Below, piece by piece: positions 8,054-16,575 of a DNA stretch of 51,852 nt (position 1 is its first letter; each line of letters starts with the position of its first letter). The DNA comes from Planococcus koreensis (lineage in GTDB: Bacteria; Bacillota; Bacilli; Bacillales_A; Planococcaceae). The DNA lies in the NCBI RefSeq assembly GCF_004761975.1, contig NZ_RQII01000055.1, forward strand, positions 1 to 51,852. The letters are read 5' to 3'. The position numbers were made by a program, and so were the translations under genes. The notes beneath the pieces were generated by a model, which saw only the letters and a program-made list of their open reading frames with translations, was not told where the DNA came from and did no database searches.

Positions 8054-9475
8054 CTATACCAAGCCGATCCATTGCCACCAAGTTGCGGCGACTAGAATGG
8101 TAGCGGCGATGGATATCGCTGTTGCGTATAAGCCAGGCTTCAAAAAATCTTTCTGTTTGATCATTCCGGTGCTGTGCGCCAATAGATTCGGCATCGACTC
8201 GACAATGAGCACAAAACCGAAAAGGCATGTAAGCCCGGTCGTGAATCCGATTGCCATTGGATCGATGCCTGCGTTCTGCGCCACGCTGATCAGAATCGGC
8301 ACCAGAACCACGACAGCGGTCGCGACATTGGAAATCAGTTTATGGAATAGCTGGGACAATAAAATAACGGTCACCACTGCCATCAGTGGATTCTGCAGCA
8401 AGCCGGTAAACCATCCGACGCTTAAATAATCGCTGATTGTACCGGCTGCGCCCGAGTCGGCAAATGCATAGCCCATCGACAGCGTGACGCTGATCAGCAG
8501 CACGGTATTGTAATTGATCTTGACGACGGTTTCCCAGTCCGCGACACCGATTTTTGGCAATGCCATCAGCACCACCCCGATCAAAGCGGGCAGGCTCGGG
8601 TGCATGCCGTGAATCGGTTCGGTCAGCCATAACATGACGATGAACAAAAGAATCAGCATACCGCGGATTTCGCCCGGCGTAACTGGGCCAAGCTCTTTCA
8701 GTTTATCGCCCATCTCTTCGCGGATTGCCGGAAAAGAGCGTTGTTCCGGAGGCAGCGGAAAAGTTTTCAGCAACATCAGCCATATTGCTGGAATCAGGAT
8801 GATCCATAATGGGAAGGTATAATAAAACCATTGGAAATACGTAATTTTAATTCCTGCAAAGCGGTCCAGCAGTTCAACCGTGAGAATGTTGCCGATGGCG
8901 GCGGTCATGACGGACGTGCCGCTGATGATGCCGCCGAACGCTACACCGAGCATGATCATCTTCCGCAAATTGCTTCCTGCCCCTGCCTGTGTCGTTTCGA
9001 TGATCATCGAAGACACCGGCAGGATGAGAGCCGACCGAACTGCAGTCGAAGGAATGAAAAATGCCTGGAGTTGCTGGATGATGATGATGCTGCCAAGCAA
9101 TCCTTCCGGGCTGCTGCCCCATCTTTTTAAAATCCAATAGGTCATCCTTCTGATTAACGCGGTTTCATTGACTGCCGTTGCAAGCATCATGCCCGCCACG
9201 ATCAAATAAGTTGCGGGTGAAGCGAATCCGCTGAAGACAACCGCTGAGTCCGCCGCTTTTAATATGAGCATGGCGAGCAGGATGATCAAAGCGGTCAAGC
9301 CGATCGGCACGGGTTCAAACGCCCACAAAATGATGCCCGAGACGATGATTGCCGTCATCACTTTTGCGTCGTGTGAAAATGCATCCGGCAAGCCGAAAAA
9401 TAACAGCAAAAAGACAGCGCCGGAAAATGTGAAAGATGCAAACGCCTTATAATCGTTCATGGCGAATCTTTTCAT
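8054..9475 (-). CDS. DASS/SLC13 family anion (di/tricarboxylate) transporter
   Basis: An integral membrane protein of 473 residues with about 12 hydrophobic segments. It has the paired Ser-Asn-Thr-type substrate loops of the DASS family, including LISNVATAV in the C-terminal half and a PSTAVRSA loop in the N-terminal half. Family members carry citrate, succinate, malate, tartrate or related dianions, usually with Na+. It sits between the CoA-transferase and methyltransferase genes in the leftward run, so it probably imports the acid that the neighbouring enzymes degrade. A TRAP carboxylate transporter in the same block (19.4-22.8 kb) would be a second route. Start at 9475; an in-frame Met at 9460 is possible. 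Confidence 0.9.
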   Translation of the reverse strand: MKRFAMNDYKAFASFTFSGAVFLLLFFGLPDAFSHDAKVMTAIIVSGIILWAFEPVPIGLTALIILLAMLILKAADSAVVFSGFASPATYLIVAGMMLATAVNETALIRRMTYWILKRWGSSPEGLLGSIIIIQQLQAFFIPSTAVRSALILPVSSMIIETTQAGAGSNLRKMIMLGVAFGGIISGTSVMTAAIGNILTVELLDRFAGIKITYFQWFYYTFPLWIILIPAIWLMLLKTFPLPPEQRSFPAIREEMGDKLKELGPVTPGEIRGMLILLFIVMLWLTEPIHGMHPSLPALIGVVLMALPKIGVADWETVVKINYNTVLLISVTLSMGYAFADSGAAGTISDYLSVGWFTGLLQNPLMAVVTVILLSQLFHKLISNVATAVVVLVPILISVAQNAGIDPMAIGFTTGLTCLFGFVLIVESMPNLLAHSTGMIKQKDFLKPGLYATAISIAATILVAATWWQWIGLV

Positions 9476-9503
9476 GGCACTTCACGCCTTTCCTTGCTGC
9501 TGT

Positions 9504-10196
9504 TCAACCGGCATAGCAAATCCAGCCGCCGAAATGGTTGGTTTTAAAGAACTTCGTGATTTTTTGGAATCCGGCTTCCATCAGTAAATCCCGCAGCTTT
9601 TCTTCCGGAATCGAGGCTTCCACCAATGTGCTTTTCATCAAGTTCTCGACTTTCTCCTCTGATAAATTGGTCATATCTAGCCAATAATTTTTCCATAATG
9701 CCACCTGCTCCTGGAACTCCTCGTCTTGCGGGTCACCGTATTTGCTGGCCAGCACAAGAGGCGCGCCATGTTTCAAATGTGATCTCAGTTTTTTCAGCAG
9801 CATAAGCTTATCTTCTACTTCTGCTACGAAATGAAGGACCAGCAGACAAGTCGCCGCATCAAAAAGCTTTTCTTCCGGAACATCTTCGACCGTTCCGTGG
9901 ATCAGGATTGTCCGTTCCTCCATATCGTTCTGCTGCGCTTTCATGCGCGCGGCTTCAAGCATCGCCTTTGACGGATCCACTGCAGTAAAACACCATTCGG
10001 GGTTTGGCGGTCCGAACGTTTTCAGTTCATTGCCGCCTCCACCGCCTACTATTAGAACAGCCGCTTCCGCCTCCAATTTGGACCTCAGAAACGTATGCGA
10101 TAACCGCAATAACTGGTCATACGTCGGCAATGTCCGCCTCACGCCTTTATCATATTCCTGTGCTATATCGGAATCGAACGCCATTTTATCGGACAT
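9504..10196 (-). CDS. Class I SAM-dependent methyltransferase
   Basis: A cytosolic methyltransferase-fold protein of about 230 residues. Motif I is present as VLIVGGGGGNELK, an acidic residue follows in FTAVDPSKAML, and DAATCLLVLHFV marks the later strand. I choose the ATG at 10196 because GAGGTGG lies 5 nt upstream; the longer frame from a GTG at 10217 contains that site inside it. The substrate is unknown. It is unusual among catabolic enzymes and may be a passenger. It could instead be a trans-aconitate-type carboxylate methyltransferase that protects against a toxic by-product, but nothing in the sequence proves this. Confidence 0.85.
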   Translation of the reverse strand: MSDKMAFDSDIAQEYDKGVRRTLPTYDQLLRLSHTFLRSKLEAEAAVLIVGGGGGNELKTFGPPNPEWCFTAVDPSKAMLEAARMKAQQNDMEERTILIHGTVEDVPEEKLFDAATCLLVLHFVAEVEDKLMLLKKLRSHLKHGAPLVLASKYGDPQDEEFQEQVALWKNYWLDMTNLSEEKVENLMKSTLVEASIPEEKLRDLLMEAGFQKITKFFKTNHFGGWICYAG

Positions 10197-10258
10197 CTTT
10201 TCCACCTCGTTTCCCACTTTCTTTCAATTGCAATTCTTGACAGCAAAACCAAATCTAA

Positions 10259-10272
10259 TGAGAGCGCTTTCT
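10259..10272. promoter_or_regulatory. Possible cre (CcpA) site upstream of the methyltransferase-transporter genes
   Basis: TGAGAGCGCTTTCT is a near-palindrome differing at two positions from the catabolite-responsive consensus. It lies about 62 bp before the methyltransferase start in the 236-bp gap 10197-10432, where it could repress the transporter/CoA-transferase/dehydrogenase genes when glucose is present. Confidence 0.45.
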
Positions 10273-10369
10273 TTACAATGGAATTTTAACAAGTTCTGTG
10301 GATATTGGATACAATATAAGTATAAAGCTAATACTACTAAAAATTCCGACTATTGTAAATATAGATAAC

Positions 10370-10425
10370 AGGAAATTCGGCTTGCCCATCTATCAATTCC
10401 GATGATAAATACTGCCGAATCTCCT
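10370..10425. repeat. Inverted repeat downstream of the tartrate/malate-type dehydrogenase gene
   Basis: AGGAAATTCGGC (10370-10381) pairs with GCCGAATCTCCT (10414-10425), 11 of 12 positions, around a 32-nt loop. It has no clear U run on either side, so it is a weak terminator candidate or a processing/attenuation hairpin between two leftward genes. Confidence 0.4.
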
Positions 10426-10432
10426 GCTGATT

Positions 10433-11497
10433 TTAGTTGGACTTTCTTTTAAGCGCTGCTATGACAGCATCGGTCACTTCTTTCGTATTCGAATTGCCTC
10501 CGATATCGCCTGTTTTAATGCCTTGCTGCAGCGTTTCTTCAATAGCCAGCAACACCAGGGCACCCATTTCCGGTTCACCGAGGTGGTCGAGCATCATTTT
10601 CGCCGTCCAGATTTGTCCGATCGGATTCGCGATGCCTTTTCCGTAAATATCCGGAGCCGAGCCATGCACCGGTTCGAACATAGACGGAAATTTCCCGTTC
10701 AAGTTGATGTTGCCAGCTGGCGCGATGCCGATGCTGCCCATGATTGCCGCTCCAATATCGCTGAGGATATCACCGAATAAATTGCTTGCCACCACCACAT
10801 CCAGTGTTTGTGGCTTCGTGACGAAAAATGCGGAGAGCGCATCGATGTGCTCGCTATTCGTTTTAACATCAGGATAGTTCGCGGATAATTCGTTAAATAC
10901 TTCGTCCCAAAATGGCATCGAATGGGCAATGCCATTCGATTTGGTCGCACTGGTCAAACTGCCGCCTCTTTGTTGCGCAATTTCAAAACCGTATTGCATG
11001 ACACGGGAAACGCCTTTTTTAGTAAAGACGGCATTTTGGACAACAACTTCATCTTCGCCGCTATGGACCCGGCCGCCAATGCTGCTGTATTCGCCCTCGC
11101 TGTTTTCACGGACAATCATAATATCGAAATTTTCGGGCCGGCTCAGCGGTGAAACCATGCCTTCCAGCATTTTCGCTGGCCGGACGTTGATGACTTGCTG
11201 GAATTCCCGACGGATTTTCAGCAGCAGCCCCGCAAGAGAGACGTGGTCCGGTACGAGGCTTGGATCCCCAACCGCCCCAAGAAAAATTGCGTCGCTTTGG
11301 CTGATTTGCTCCAGCCCGTCTTTCGGCATCATTTCTCCATGCTCAATATAATATTCGCAGCTCCACGGATAATGGCTGTAATCGAATTCAAGGCCGCCAT
11401 GAATTTCTGCCACAGCATCAAGGACACGCAATGCTTCCGGCACGACTTCTTTCCCGATTCCGTCTCCTGGTATTACGGCAATAGCCAATTTCTTCAT
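10433..11497 (-). CDS. Tartrate / D-malate-type dehydrogenase (isocitrate/isopropylmalate dehydrogenase family)
   Basis: An NAD(+)-dependent beta-hydroxyacid oxidative decarboxylase of 354 residues. IPGDGIGKEV opens the protein, IMIVRENSEGEYS is the substrate-loop region, and NLFGDILSDIGAAIMGSIG carries metal-binding Asp residues. The family includes tartrate dehydrogenase (TtuC), D-malate dehydrogenase (DmlA) and B. subtilis YcsA, which oxidise D-malate, tartrate or 3-alkylmalates. The sequence resembles this group more than LeuB. In this cluster it would handle a malate-like intermediate, giving pyruvate or a 2-oxoacid and CO2. It is followed by a 236-bp gap with a hairpin and a cre-like site. 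Confidence 0.9.
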   Translation of the reverse strand: MKKLAIAVIPGDGIGKEVVPEALRVLDAVAEIHGGLEFDYSHYPWSCEYYIEHGEMMPKDGLEQISQSDAIFLGAVGDPSLVPDHVSLAGLLLKIRREFQQVINVRPAKMLEGMVSPLSRPENFDIMIVRENSEGEYSSIGGRVHSGEDEVVVQNAVFTKKGVSRVMQYGFEIAQQRGGSLTSATKSNGIAHSMPFWDEVFNELSANYPDVKTNSEHIDALSAFFVTKPQTLDVVVASNLFGDILSDIGAAIMGSIGIAPAGNINLNGKFPSMFEPVHGSAPDIYGKGIANPIGQIWTAKMMLDHLGEPEMGALVLLAIEETLQQGIKTGDIGGNSNTKEVTDAVIAALKRKSN

Positions 11498-11548
11498 GAA
11501 ATTTCCCCCTTTTCCCTAAGCGCTATTTCAACATTCTGGATCGAACAA

Positions 11549-12214
11549 TTATTTGTCGCTGATCATCTGGATCAAATTGCCTTTTGTGCGCAGAATATGC
11601 TGCACGGTCACTTGCCGCAGCTTTTCAGCATCTTTATCTTTGATGGCTTGAAGCATTTGGCCGTGCTCTTTATGCGATTCCGACAAATGGTCTGCCAGCA
11701 AGCTCGGCGTATATGGCGGAATGCCTTTCCACAGCGTTTCGATAAACCCTTGGATTCGTCTCCACGGACACCCTTCACGGATGATGCGGTGAAAATCGGA
11801 ATTCAAAGCCATGAATTCTTCCATATCGTGCTCATCCGCTTTCAGCATCAGCATGCGCCCATATATGTTTTCCAGCTCGTTAATCTCTTCCTCGCCCAGG
11901 AAAGGCAGCGCCTTAACCACTGCTTCGCCTTCCAGCAAAGCACGGAGCTGATAGATTTCCTCAATATCTTCAATCGAAACAGGCGTTACAATCGCGCCTC
12001 TTCTCGGCTCAATTCTGACAAGGCCTTCCACTTCCAGCTGGCGCAAAGCTTCGCGGAGAGGCATCCGGCTGACGCCAAGCTTTTTCGCCCACTCTTCTTG
12101 CATCAAGCGCTCACCCATTTTGAATTCGCCTTTTAAAATTAGCTCACGCAGCTTTGTCGTAACCTTGAATTGCAATGTAGCCCTGTCTTGTTCCGTTAAT
12201 CTGAATTTCTCCAT
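11549..12214 (-). CDS. GntR-family transcriptional regulator, FCD domain
   Basis: A 221-residue DNA-binding regulator. The N-terminal winged helix (about residues 10-78) includes EEWAKKLGVSRMPLREALRQ and the wing RIEPRRGAIV. The C-terminal all-helical FCD domain has conserved Asp/His positions (SDFHRII, SHKEHG, VQHILR) that bind a metal and a carboxylate effector. FCD regulators typically respond to sugar acids or dicarboxylates, which fits the surrounding genes. It is encoded inside the catabolic run, with a 136-bp upstream gap holding a palindrome likely to be its own operator (12254-12277). Expected role: local repressor of the acid-degradation genes. Confidence 0.93.
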   Translation of the reverse strand: MEKFRLTEQDRATLQFKVTTKLRELILKGEFKMGERLMQEEWAKKLGVSRMPLREALRQLEVEGLVRIEPRRGAIVTPVSIEDIEEIYQLRALLEGEAVVKALPFLGEEEINELENIYGRMLMLKADEHDMEEFMALNSDFHRIIREGCPWRRIQGFIETLWKGIPPYTPSLLADHLSESHKEHGQMLQAIKDKDAEKLRQVTVQHILRTKGNLIQMISDK

Positions 12215-12253
12215 GTGGCACCCCTCAAATACTGTTCTCTTCTAAATCGGCTG

Positions 12254-12277
12254 TGGCATAGCATTGCTGGTATGCCA
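12254..12277. promoter_or_regulatory. Candidate GntR/FCD operator
   Basis: TGGCATA (12254-12260) and TATGCCA (12271-12277) form a perfect 7-bp inverted repeat with a 10-bp spacer. The right half together with its neighbour reads TGGTATGCCA, close to the TGGTATACCA-type sites of FCD regulators. It lies 40-63 bp before the regulator's ATG, well placed for autoregulation. Confidence 0.5.
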
Positions 12278-12350
12278 ACAACGCCTTCAAATTAAGAATG
12301 ATGAAGTAATTTTAACACTAATCCACGGTGTTGGGCACGAAGGGATTCAG

Positions 12351-13241
12351 TCATCCTTTTATCTCTACATTGAACATTTCTTCGATGCTTTTGATGATAG
12401 CCGTATGGTCTTCGCTTCCACGGCCCTCGGTCCAGGCTTTTTTCCATAGCTGAAACGAAGCACCCGAAATGAACATCGGCACACTTTCCTGCTCAGCCAT
12501 GCTCATGGCAATCTTTAAATCCTTGACCATCAGGTCCAGTGTGAAGCCGACTTCGAAATTTCTTGTCAATACCTGATTGGGGAATTTGAAATCACTGGAA
12601 AAACTTTTGCCTGTGCTGGTGTTGATGACATCAAGCATTTTTGCCGGATCCAGCCCCAGCTTGACACCGAGCGCCATCGCTTCCCCGGTCGCTGCAAGCG
12701 TAGTCGCAGAAATCATATTATTCAGCGCTTTGATGGTATGCCCCGCACCGGCAGCCCCGACATGATTGATGTTTTCCCCGAGCATTTCCAACAACGGAAG
12801 GGCTTCCTTATAATCCGATTCTTCTCCGCCGACCATGATTGATAAGGTGCCATTCTCCGCTTTTTTGACGCCGCCTGAAACCGGTGCGTCAATCATGCGC
12901 AATCCTTTCGCCTTCATCGCTGCACTCAACTCTTTCGTTACGGAAGGGATTGATGTCGTCATTTCGATGAGCAAGCTTTCCCCGTTCATGCCATCCATCA
13001 AACCATTATTGCCTTGCAGCGTCTCTTGGACGATGTAAACATTCGGCAGGACAGTGATGATGTATTGAAATTTCCGTGCCAAGTCGGCCGGGCTTTCCGC
13101 TTTTTCTGCTCCCAATTTGACCATCGCTTCAATGGCTTCCTGGTTCACATCGTAAATGCCGACTTCAGCACCTCCTTCAAGCAAACGTTTAACCATCCGG
13201 CCCCCCATATTGCCGAGTCCGATAATCCCTGCTCTCACCAT
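12351..13241 (-). CDS. NAD(P)-dependent 3-hydroxyisobutyrate-dehydrogenase-like reductase
   Basis: A beta-hydroxyacid dehydrogenase of 296 residues. The N-terminal dinucleotide motif is GLGNMGGRM (about 8-16), the family signature reads IDAPVSGG, and the catalytic lysine is in GHTIKALNNM. Relatives are 3-hydroxyisobutyrate dehydrogenase, tartronate-semialdehyde reductase (GarR) and 2-(hydroxymethyl)glutarate dehydrogenase. The frame extends upstream, but GAGGAGG lies 7 nt before the ATG at 13241 and the Rossmann fold begins right there. The 13-bp distance from the fumarase beta-subunit gene indicates one transcript. Beside tartrate-like enzymes, tartronate-semialdehyde reduction is one possibility. 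Confidence 0.9.
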   Translation of the reverse strand: MVRAGIIGLGNMGGRMVKRLLEGGAEVGIYDVNQEAIEAMVKLGAEKAESPADLARKFQYIITVLPNVYIVQETLQGNNGLMDGMNGESLLIEMTTSIPSVTKELSAAMKAKGLRMIDAPVSGGVKKAENGTLSIMVGGEESDYKEALPLLEMLGENINHVGAAGAGHTIKALNNMISATTLAATGEAMALGVKLGLDPAKMLDVINTSTGKSFSSDFKFPNQVLTRNFEVGFTLDLMVKDLKIAMSMAEQESVPMFISGASFQLWKKAWTEGRGSEDHTAIIKSIEEMFNVEIKG

Positions 13242-13254
13242 TATCCGTCCTCCT

Positions 13255-13809
13255 CTATTGCTCTCTGTATTTCTCGACGCCTTCTTGGTAAATGTCTCCG
13301 CCATGCGCATCGTTGATGACAAATACCGGGAAGTCTACTATCGCCATCTTGCGGATCGCTTCTGGCCCTAAATCATCGTAAGCGATCACTTCAACCGATT
13401 TGATTGATCGGGAAATGAGCGCTGCTGCTCCACCGACGGCCCCGAAATAGACGGCTCGGTTTTTCTTGATCGCCTCTTTCACTTCATCGCTGCGGTAGCC
13501 TTTGCCGATCATTCCCTTAAGCCCTTTTTCGAGCAATGCCGGCGTATACAAATCCATCCGGCCGCTCGTTGTCGGCCCCGCAGAACCGATCACTTCTCCG
13601 GGCTTTGCCGGCGTCGGGCCGGTGTAATAAATCACTTGGCCGCTGACTTCGAACGGCAAAGGGATCCCTTGCCGCTCTTGTTCTGCCATCCTTTTATGGG
13701 CCGCATCACGCGCCGTATAGACGATTCCTGACAGCAGCACGCGATCACCCGCTTTCAATGATTCGATATCTTCTTCTGTTAATGGCAGCGTAACTTTCTT
13801 CTGGACCAT
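13255..13809 (-). CDS. Class I fumarase / L(+)-tartrate dehydratase, beta subunit
   Basis: A 184-residue protein matching the C-terminal (beta) domain of class I fumarases, encoded separately as in archaeal and many Gram-positive two-subunit enzymes. The conserved segments are VLLSGIVYTARDAAH, TGPTPAKPGEVIGSAGPTTS and MIGKGYRS. With the alpha subunit immediately upstream it would form an Fe-S hydro-lyase acting on fumarate/malate, tartrate, mesaconate/citramalate or methylated analogues. The pair cannot be told apart by sequence alone. The start has AAGGAGG just upstream. Confidence 0.92.
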   Translation of the reverse strand: MVQKKVTLPLTEEDIESLKAGDRVLLSGIVYTARDAAHKRMAEQERQGIPLPFEVSGQVIYYTGPTPAKPGEVIGSAGPTTSGRMDLYTPALLEKGLKGMIGKGYRSDEVKEAIKKNRAVYFGAVGGAAALISRSIKSVEVIAYDDLGPEAIRKMAIVDFPVFVINDAHGGDIYQEGVEKYREQ

Positions 13810-13821
13810 TCGCCTTCCTCC

Positions 13822-14664
13822 TTAAAGCACAGCCGTCTGGTGGCGGCTGGCATGGCAGTTCAGATTGACTGCAACCGGCAATGCGGCAATATGGCATGAC
13901 TCCGCTTCTACTTTTACATCGAGTGCTGTCGTACTGCCCCCCATGCCTTGAGGTCCGATTCCTAAACGGTTTATCGAAGCAATCAACTCTTCTTCGAGTG
14001 CCGCTACGTCAGGGTCTGGATGGCGTATGCCGATTGGCCGGAACAGTGATTTCTTCGCCAGATAGGCGCAGCGTTCAAAGTTGCCGCCGATTCCGATGCC
14101 GACGATCAGCGGCGGGCAGGCATTCGGCCCCGCCACTTTAACAACTGAAAGAATGTACTCCTTGACCCCTTCAATGCCGTCAGAAGGTTTGAGCATTTTC
14201 AATGCGCTCATATTTTCAGCGCCTCCGCCTTTCGCCGTCATATGCAATACCATCTGATCGCCCTCCACCAGTTCAATATGGACGATGGCCGGTGTATTAT
14301 TGCCGGTGTTTTTCCGGTTCAACGGATTGTAAATCATCGAATTTCGAAGATAGCCTTCTCCGTAGCCTTTCGCGACGCCTTCGTTAATGGCATTGACCAA
14401 AAGTCCGCCCGTCACGTGGCAGTCTTGCCCAAGCTCCACGATGAAAACCGCTGTACCGGTATCCTGGCACATCGGCACTTGTTCGGCTTGTGCAATATCG
14501 GCATTCTCAATCAATTGCGCAAGCACTTCCTTGCCGGTTTCCGACCGCTCAGAGGAAAGCGCTTTTTTGAATGCCGAATAGACGTCATCACCCAAATTGT
14601 AATTGGCACGCTGGCACATTCCGGCCACTTCCTCAACGATGTCTTTATAGTGGATTTCCTTCAT
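13822..14664 (-). CDS. Class I fumarase / L(+)-tartrate dehydratase, alpha subunit
   Basis: A 280-residue alpha subunit carrying the [4Fe-4S] cluster. The three expected cysteines are visible in VPMCQDTGT, ACPPLIVGIG and NFERCAYLAKK. QDTGT and GIGIGGN are family hallmarks. The longer frame to 14760 is not used: GGAGGG lies about 6 nt before the ATG at 14664, and similarity begins at MKEIHYKDIV. It is translated just before its beta subunit (12-bp gap). In this context it likely hydrates or dehydrates a malate-like intermediate such as mesaconate/citramalate, tartrate or malate. Confidence 0.92.
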   Translation of the reverse strand: MKEIHYKDIVEEVAGMCQRANYNLGDDVYSAFKKALSSERSETGKEVLAQLIENADIAQAEQVPMCQDTGTAVFIVELGQDCHVTGGLLVNAINEGVAKGYGEGYLRNSMIYNPLNRKNTGNNTPAIVHIELVEGDQMVLHMTAKGGGAENMSALKMLKPSDGIEGVKEYILSVVKVAGPNACPPLIVGIGIGGNFERCAYLAKKSLFRPIGIRHPDPDVAALEEELIASINRLGIGPQGMGGSTTALDVKVEAESCHIAALPVAVNLNCHASRHQTAVL

Positions 14665-14684
14665 GCAGGTCCCTCCTTCCAAGA

Positions 14685-15185
14685 TCACTTTCTTCCTGAA
14701 ATATAAAATGTCCCAAGCGCCTTCGCTACAAGCGTCCCATTGTTGTCTGTAATCGTACATTCTGCCGCGACGGTACTGCGTCCACGCCGCAAAATGACTG
14801 GAACTGCCAGCAGGTGTGCACCCTTCCCTTTTTCAATAAAATTCACTTTCAGCTCCAGCGTGAAAACTTTTTCACCTTCTTCCAAAGTTTTCAGGATGCT
14901 GAAGCCGATTGCGACGTCTGCCAAGGTGTATACTGCTCCTCCTTGCGCGACGCCATACGTATTTTCGTTCTGCGCGCCAAGTTTCATCTCCGCTGTCCCA
15001 TCAGAATGCTGCTCGATGCCGAGGAATCGTCCGAGAAAATGCATCGGCACAATGTCCGGGCGTGAGACACGCGAAGATTCGCCATATAGCGATAACACAT
15101 ACGCCACTTCATCCAATTCTTTTTGATCCAGCGCGGCCAGCTCTTTTTGCAGTTCATCTAACCGTCCGCGATTGTTGTCAGCCAT
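14685..15185 (-). CDS. PaaI-type hotdog thioesterase
   Basis: A 166-residue hotdog-fold protein. The core QNENTYGVAQGGAVYTLADVA matches the PaaI/YdiI thioesterase pattern, where the Asn/Gly loop and the acidic residue of LADVA position the thioester and water. Such enzymes hydrolyse acyl-CoAs in the cytoplasm, often releasing CoA from dead-end intermediates. An N-terminal extension of about 50 residues, rich in charged residues, precedes the domain. It lies between the PrpD-like and fumarase genes (gaps 17 and 20 bp), consistent with a CoA-salvage role in the pathway (inference). Confidence 0.88.
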   Translation of the reverse strand: MADNNRGRLDELQKELAALDQKELDEVAYVLSLYGESSRVSRPDIVPMHFLGRFLGIEQHSDGTAEMKLGAQNENTYGVAQGGAVYTLADVAIGFSILKTLEEGEKVFTLELKVNFIEKGKGAHLLAVPVILRRGRSTVAAECTITDNNGTLVAKALGTFYISGRK

Positions 15186-15202
15186 ATGCTCGCCCTCTTC
15201 AC

Positions 15203-16570
15203 CTACAAATTGTCCATCAGCTCTTCGATGTTCTGTACTTTTTCCAAATCCACTAATTTCTTTGCGATTCGCTCTCTCTTTTCAGCTGGAAAATCACTTG
15301 CCATGCCGATGAATTTATCGTACAACTCTTGTGCAGTTACCGCGTTTTCCGGATCGCCTTTCGGATATTCGGTTGCCATTTTGACCGAATCGCCCCCTTT
15401 GAACACAACTTCCACTGCCGCTCCCCATTTTTTCGGGTAGCTGGCATCGATGCCAGGTTCCGTAATAACTTCCACTTTTTTCATCAGCGCGCGCACTTCT
15501 TCGTCCCACAGCGATTGTTCATTGAAATCCGCCAAACTGGCACTGCCTTTTAATAGGGCCAAAGCCGAGCAGAACTGAAGACTGAACTTTGCCGCATATT
15601 CGGTTTGCGGATCTGCATCGTCGGTGATGTTCAATGCCACTTGATAGGATTCAACCTTCACCGAATCAATCTCTTCCAGTGACGGCTTGCGCTCCTTGAA
15701 AATGTCGATGAGCATGTCGACTGCATGGTGCGTGTGGCGGCAGGATGCATGAATTTTAAATGAATTCTCCATGATTTTGAATTGTTGGCCCAAGCCTTCT
15801 GTAATGCGCGTTTCGTCATATTCCTCGCTCATCGCTTTGAAAAAGCCGCGATCGCCTTCAAGAATCTTGCGGGGGCCGGTAAAACCTTTTTGGGCCAATA
15901 AAGCTGCGAGTACGCCGTTCATCGAAGCTTTCGCCGTATGGAGCTGTTTCGACATCGCGCCGTCTTCGATAAATTCCCAAAGCCCTGCCGCTTGCGTCCC
16001 GGCATTGCCAAGAGCCGCGATTGTCTGCTCTTCATCCAAGCCCAGCAATTTTGCTGCGGCAATTGCTGAGCCGAATGTTCCGCAAGTCGCTGTATTGTGC
16101 CAGTAATAATAATGCGAAGGCGATACCGCTTCACCAATCCGGAAACAGACTTCATAGCCTGCAACTACCGCGGTGATCAAGTCTTCCCCCGATAATCTCT
16201 TCCATTCCGCAATTGCCAGCGCCGCCGGGATGACGACAGTGGCCGCATGGATAATCGAACCTTTATGAATATCATCGAGTTCCACAATGTGGCTAGCCGC
16301 ACCGTTGACCATAGCTGCATTCAAAACCGATGATTTTCCGCCAGTGAACAGGCGTGCCTGATCTTTCCCGCCCATTTCATCGGCTAGTTCCGCAATCATT
16401 CGGACGGGTGCTTTTCCGGAACCGGCAATCGCCGACCCGAAATAATCCAATATGCAGAGCTTTGTAAATTCCACTACTTCCGCAGGCAATTCATCGTATG
16501 TCAGCGCTGTACTGTATGCCGCCAGCTTTTTGCTCAGTTCAAGTGCCTGTCCTTTTTTCACATCCTGCAT
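15203..16570 (-). CDS. MmgE/PrpD family protein
   Basis: A 455-residue member of the MmgE/PrpD family, which includes 2-methylcitrate dehydratase and cis-aconitate decarboxylase. Visible signatures are LDYFGSAIAGSG near the N-terminus, the HIVELDDIHKGSIIHAATVVIPAALA segment (in parts: ELDDIHKGS, IHAATVVIP), and FKIHASCRHTHHAVD, the basic substrate-binding loop. Substrates in the family are branched tricarboxylic acids, so it fits with the fumarase and lyase genes. A methylcitrate cycle is unlikely because no PrpB or PrpC gene is present. Confidence 0.9.
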   Translation of the reverse strand: MQDVKKGQALELSKKLAAYSTALTYDELPAEVVEFTKLCILDYFGSAIAGSGKAPVRMIAELADEMGGKDQARLFTGGKSSVLNAAMVNGAASHIVELDDIHKGSIIHAATVVIPAALAIAEWKRLSGEDLITAVVAGYEVCFRIGEAVSPSHYYYWHNTATCGTFGSAIAAAKLLGLDEEQTIAALGNAGTQAAGLWEFIEDGAMSKQLHTAKASMNGVLAALLAQKGFTGPRKILEGDRGFFKAMSEEYDETRITEGLGQQFKIMENSFKIHASCRHTHHAVDMLIDIFKERKPSLEEIDSVKVESYQVALNITDDADPQTEYAAKFSLQFCSALALLKGSASLADFNEQSLWDEEVRALMKKVEVITEPGIDASYPKKWGAAVEVVFKGGDSVKMATEYPKGDPENAVTAQELYDKFIGMASDFPAEKRERIAKKLVDLEKVQNIEELMDNL

Positions 16571-16575
16571 TCAAG

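Noticed and set aside
11195..12136. 313-aa plus-strand frame across the dehydrogenase and GntR genes
   Set aside because: Spans two genes on the other strand, has no ribosome site, and its composition is that of a shadow frame.
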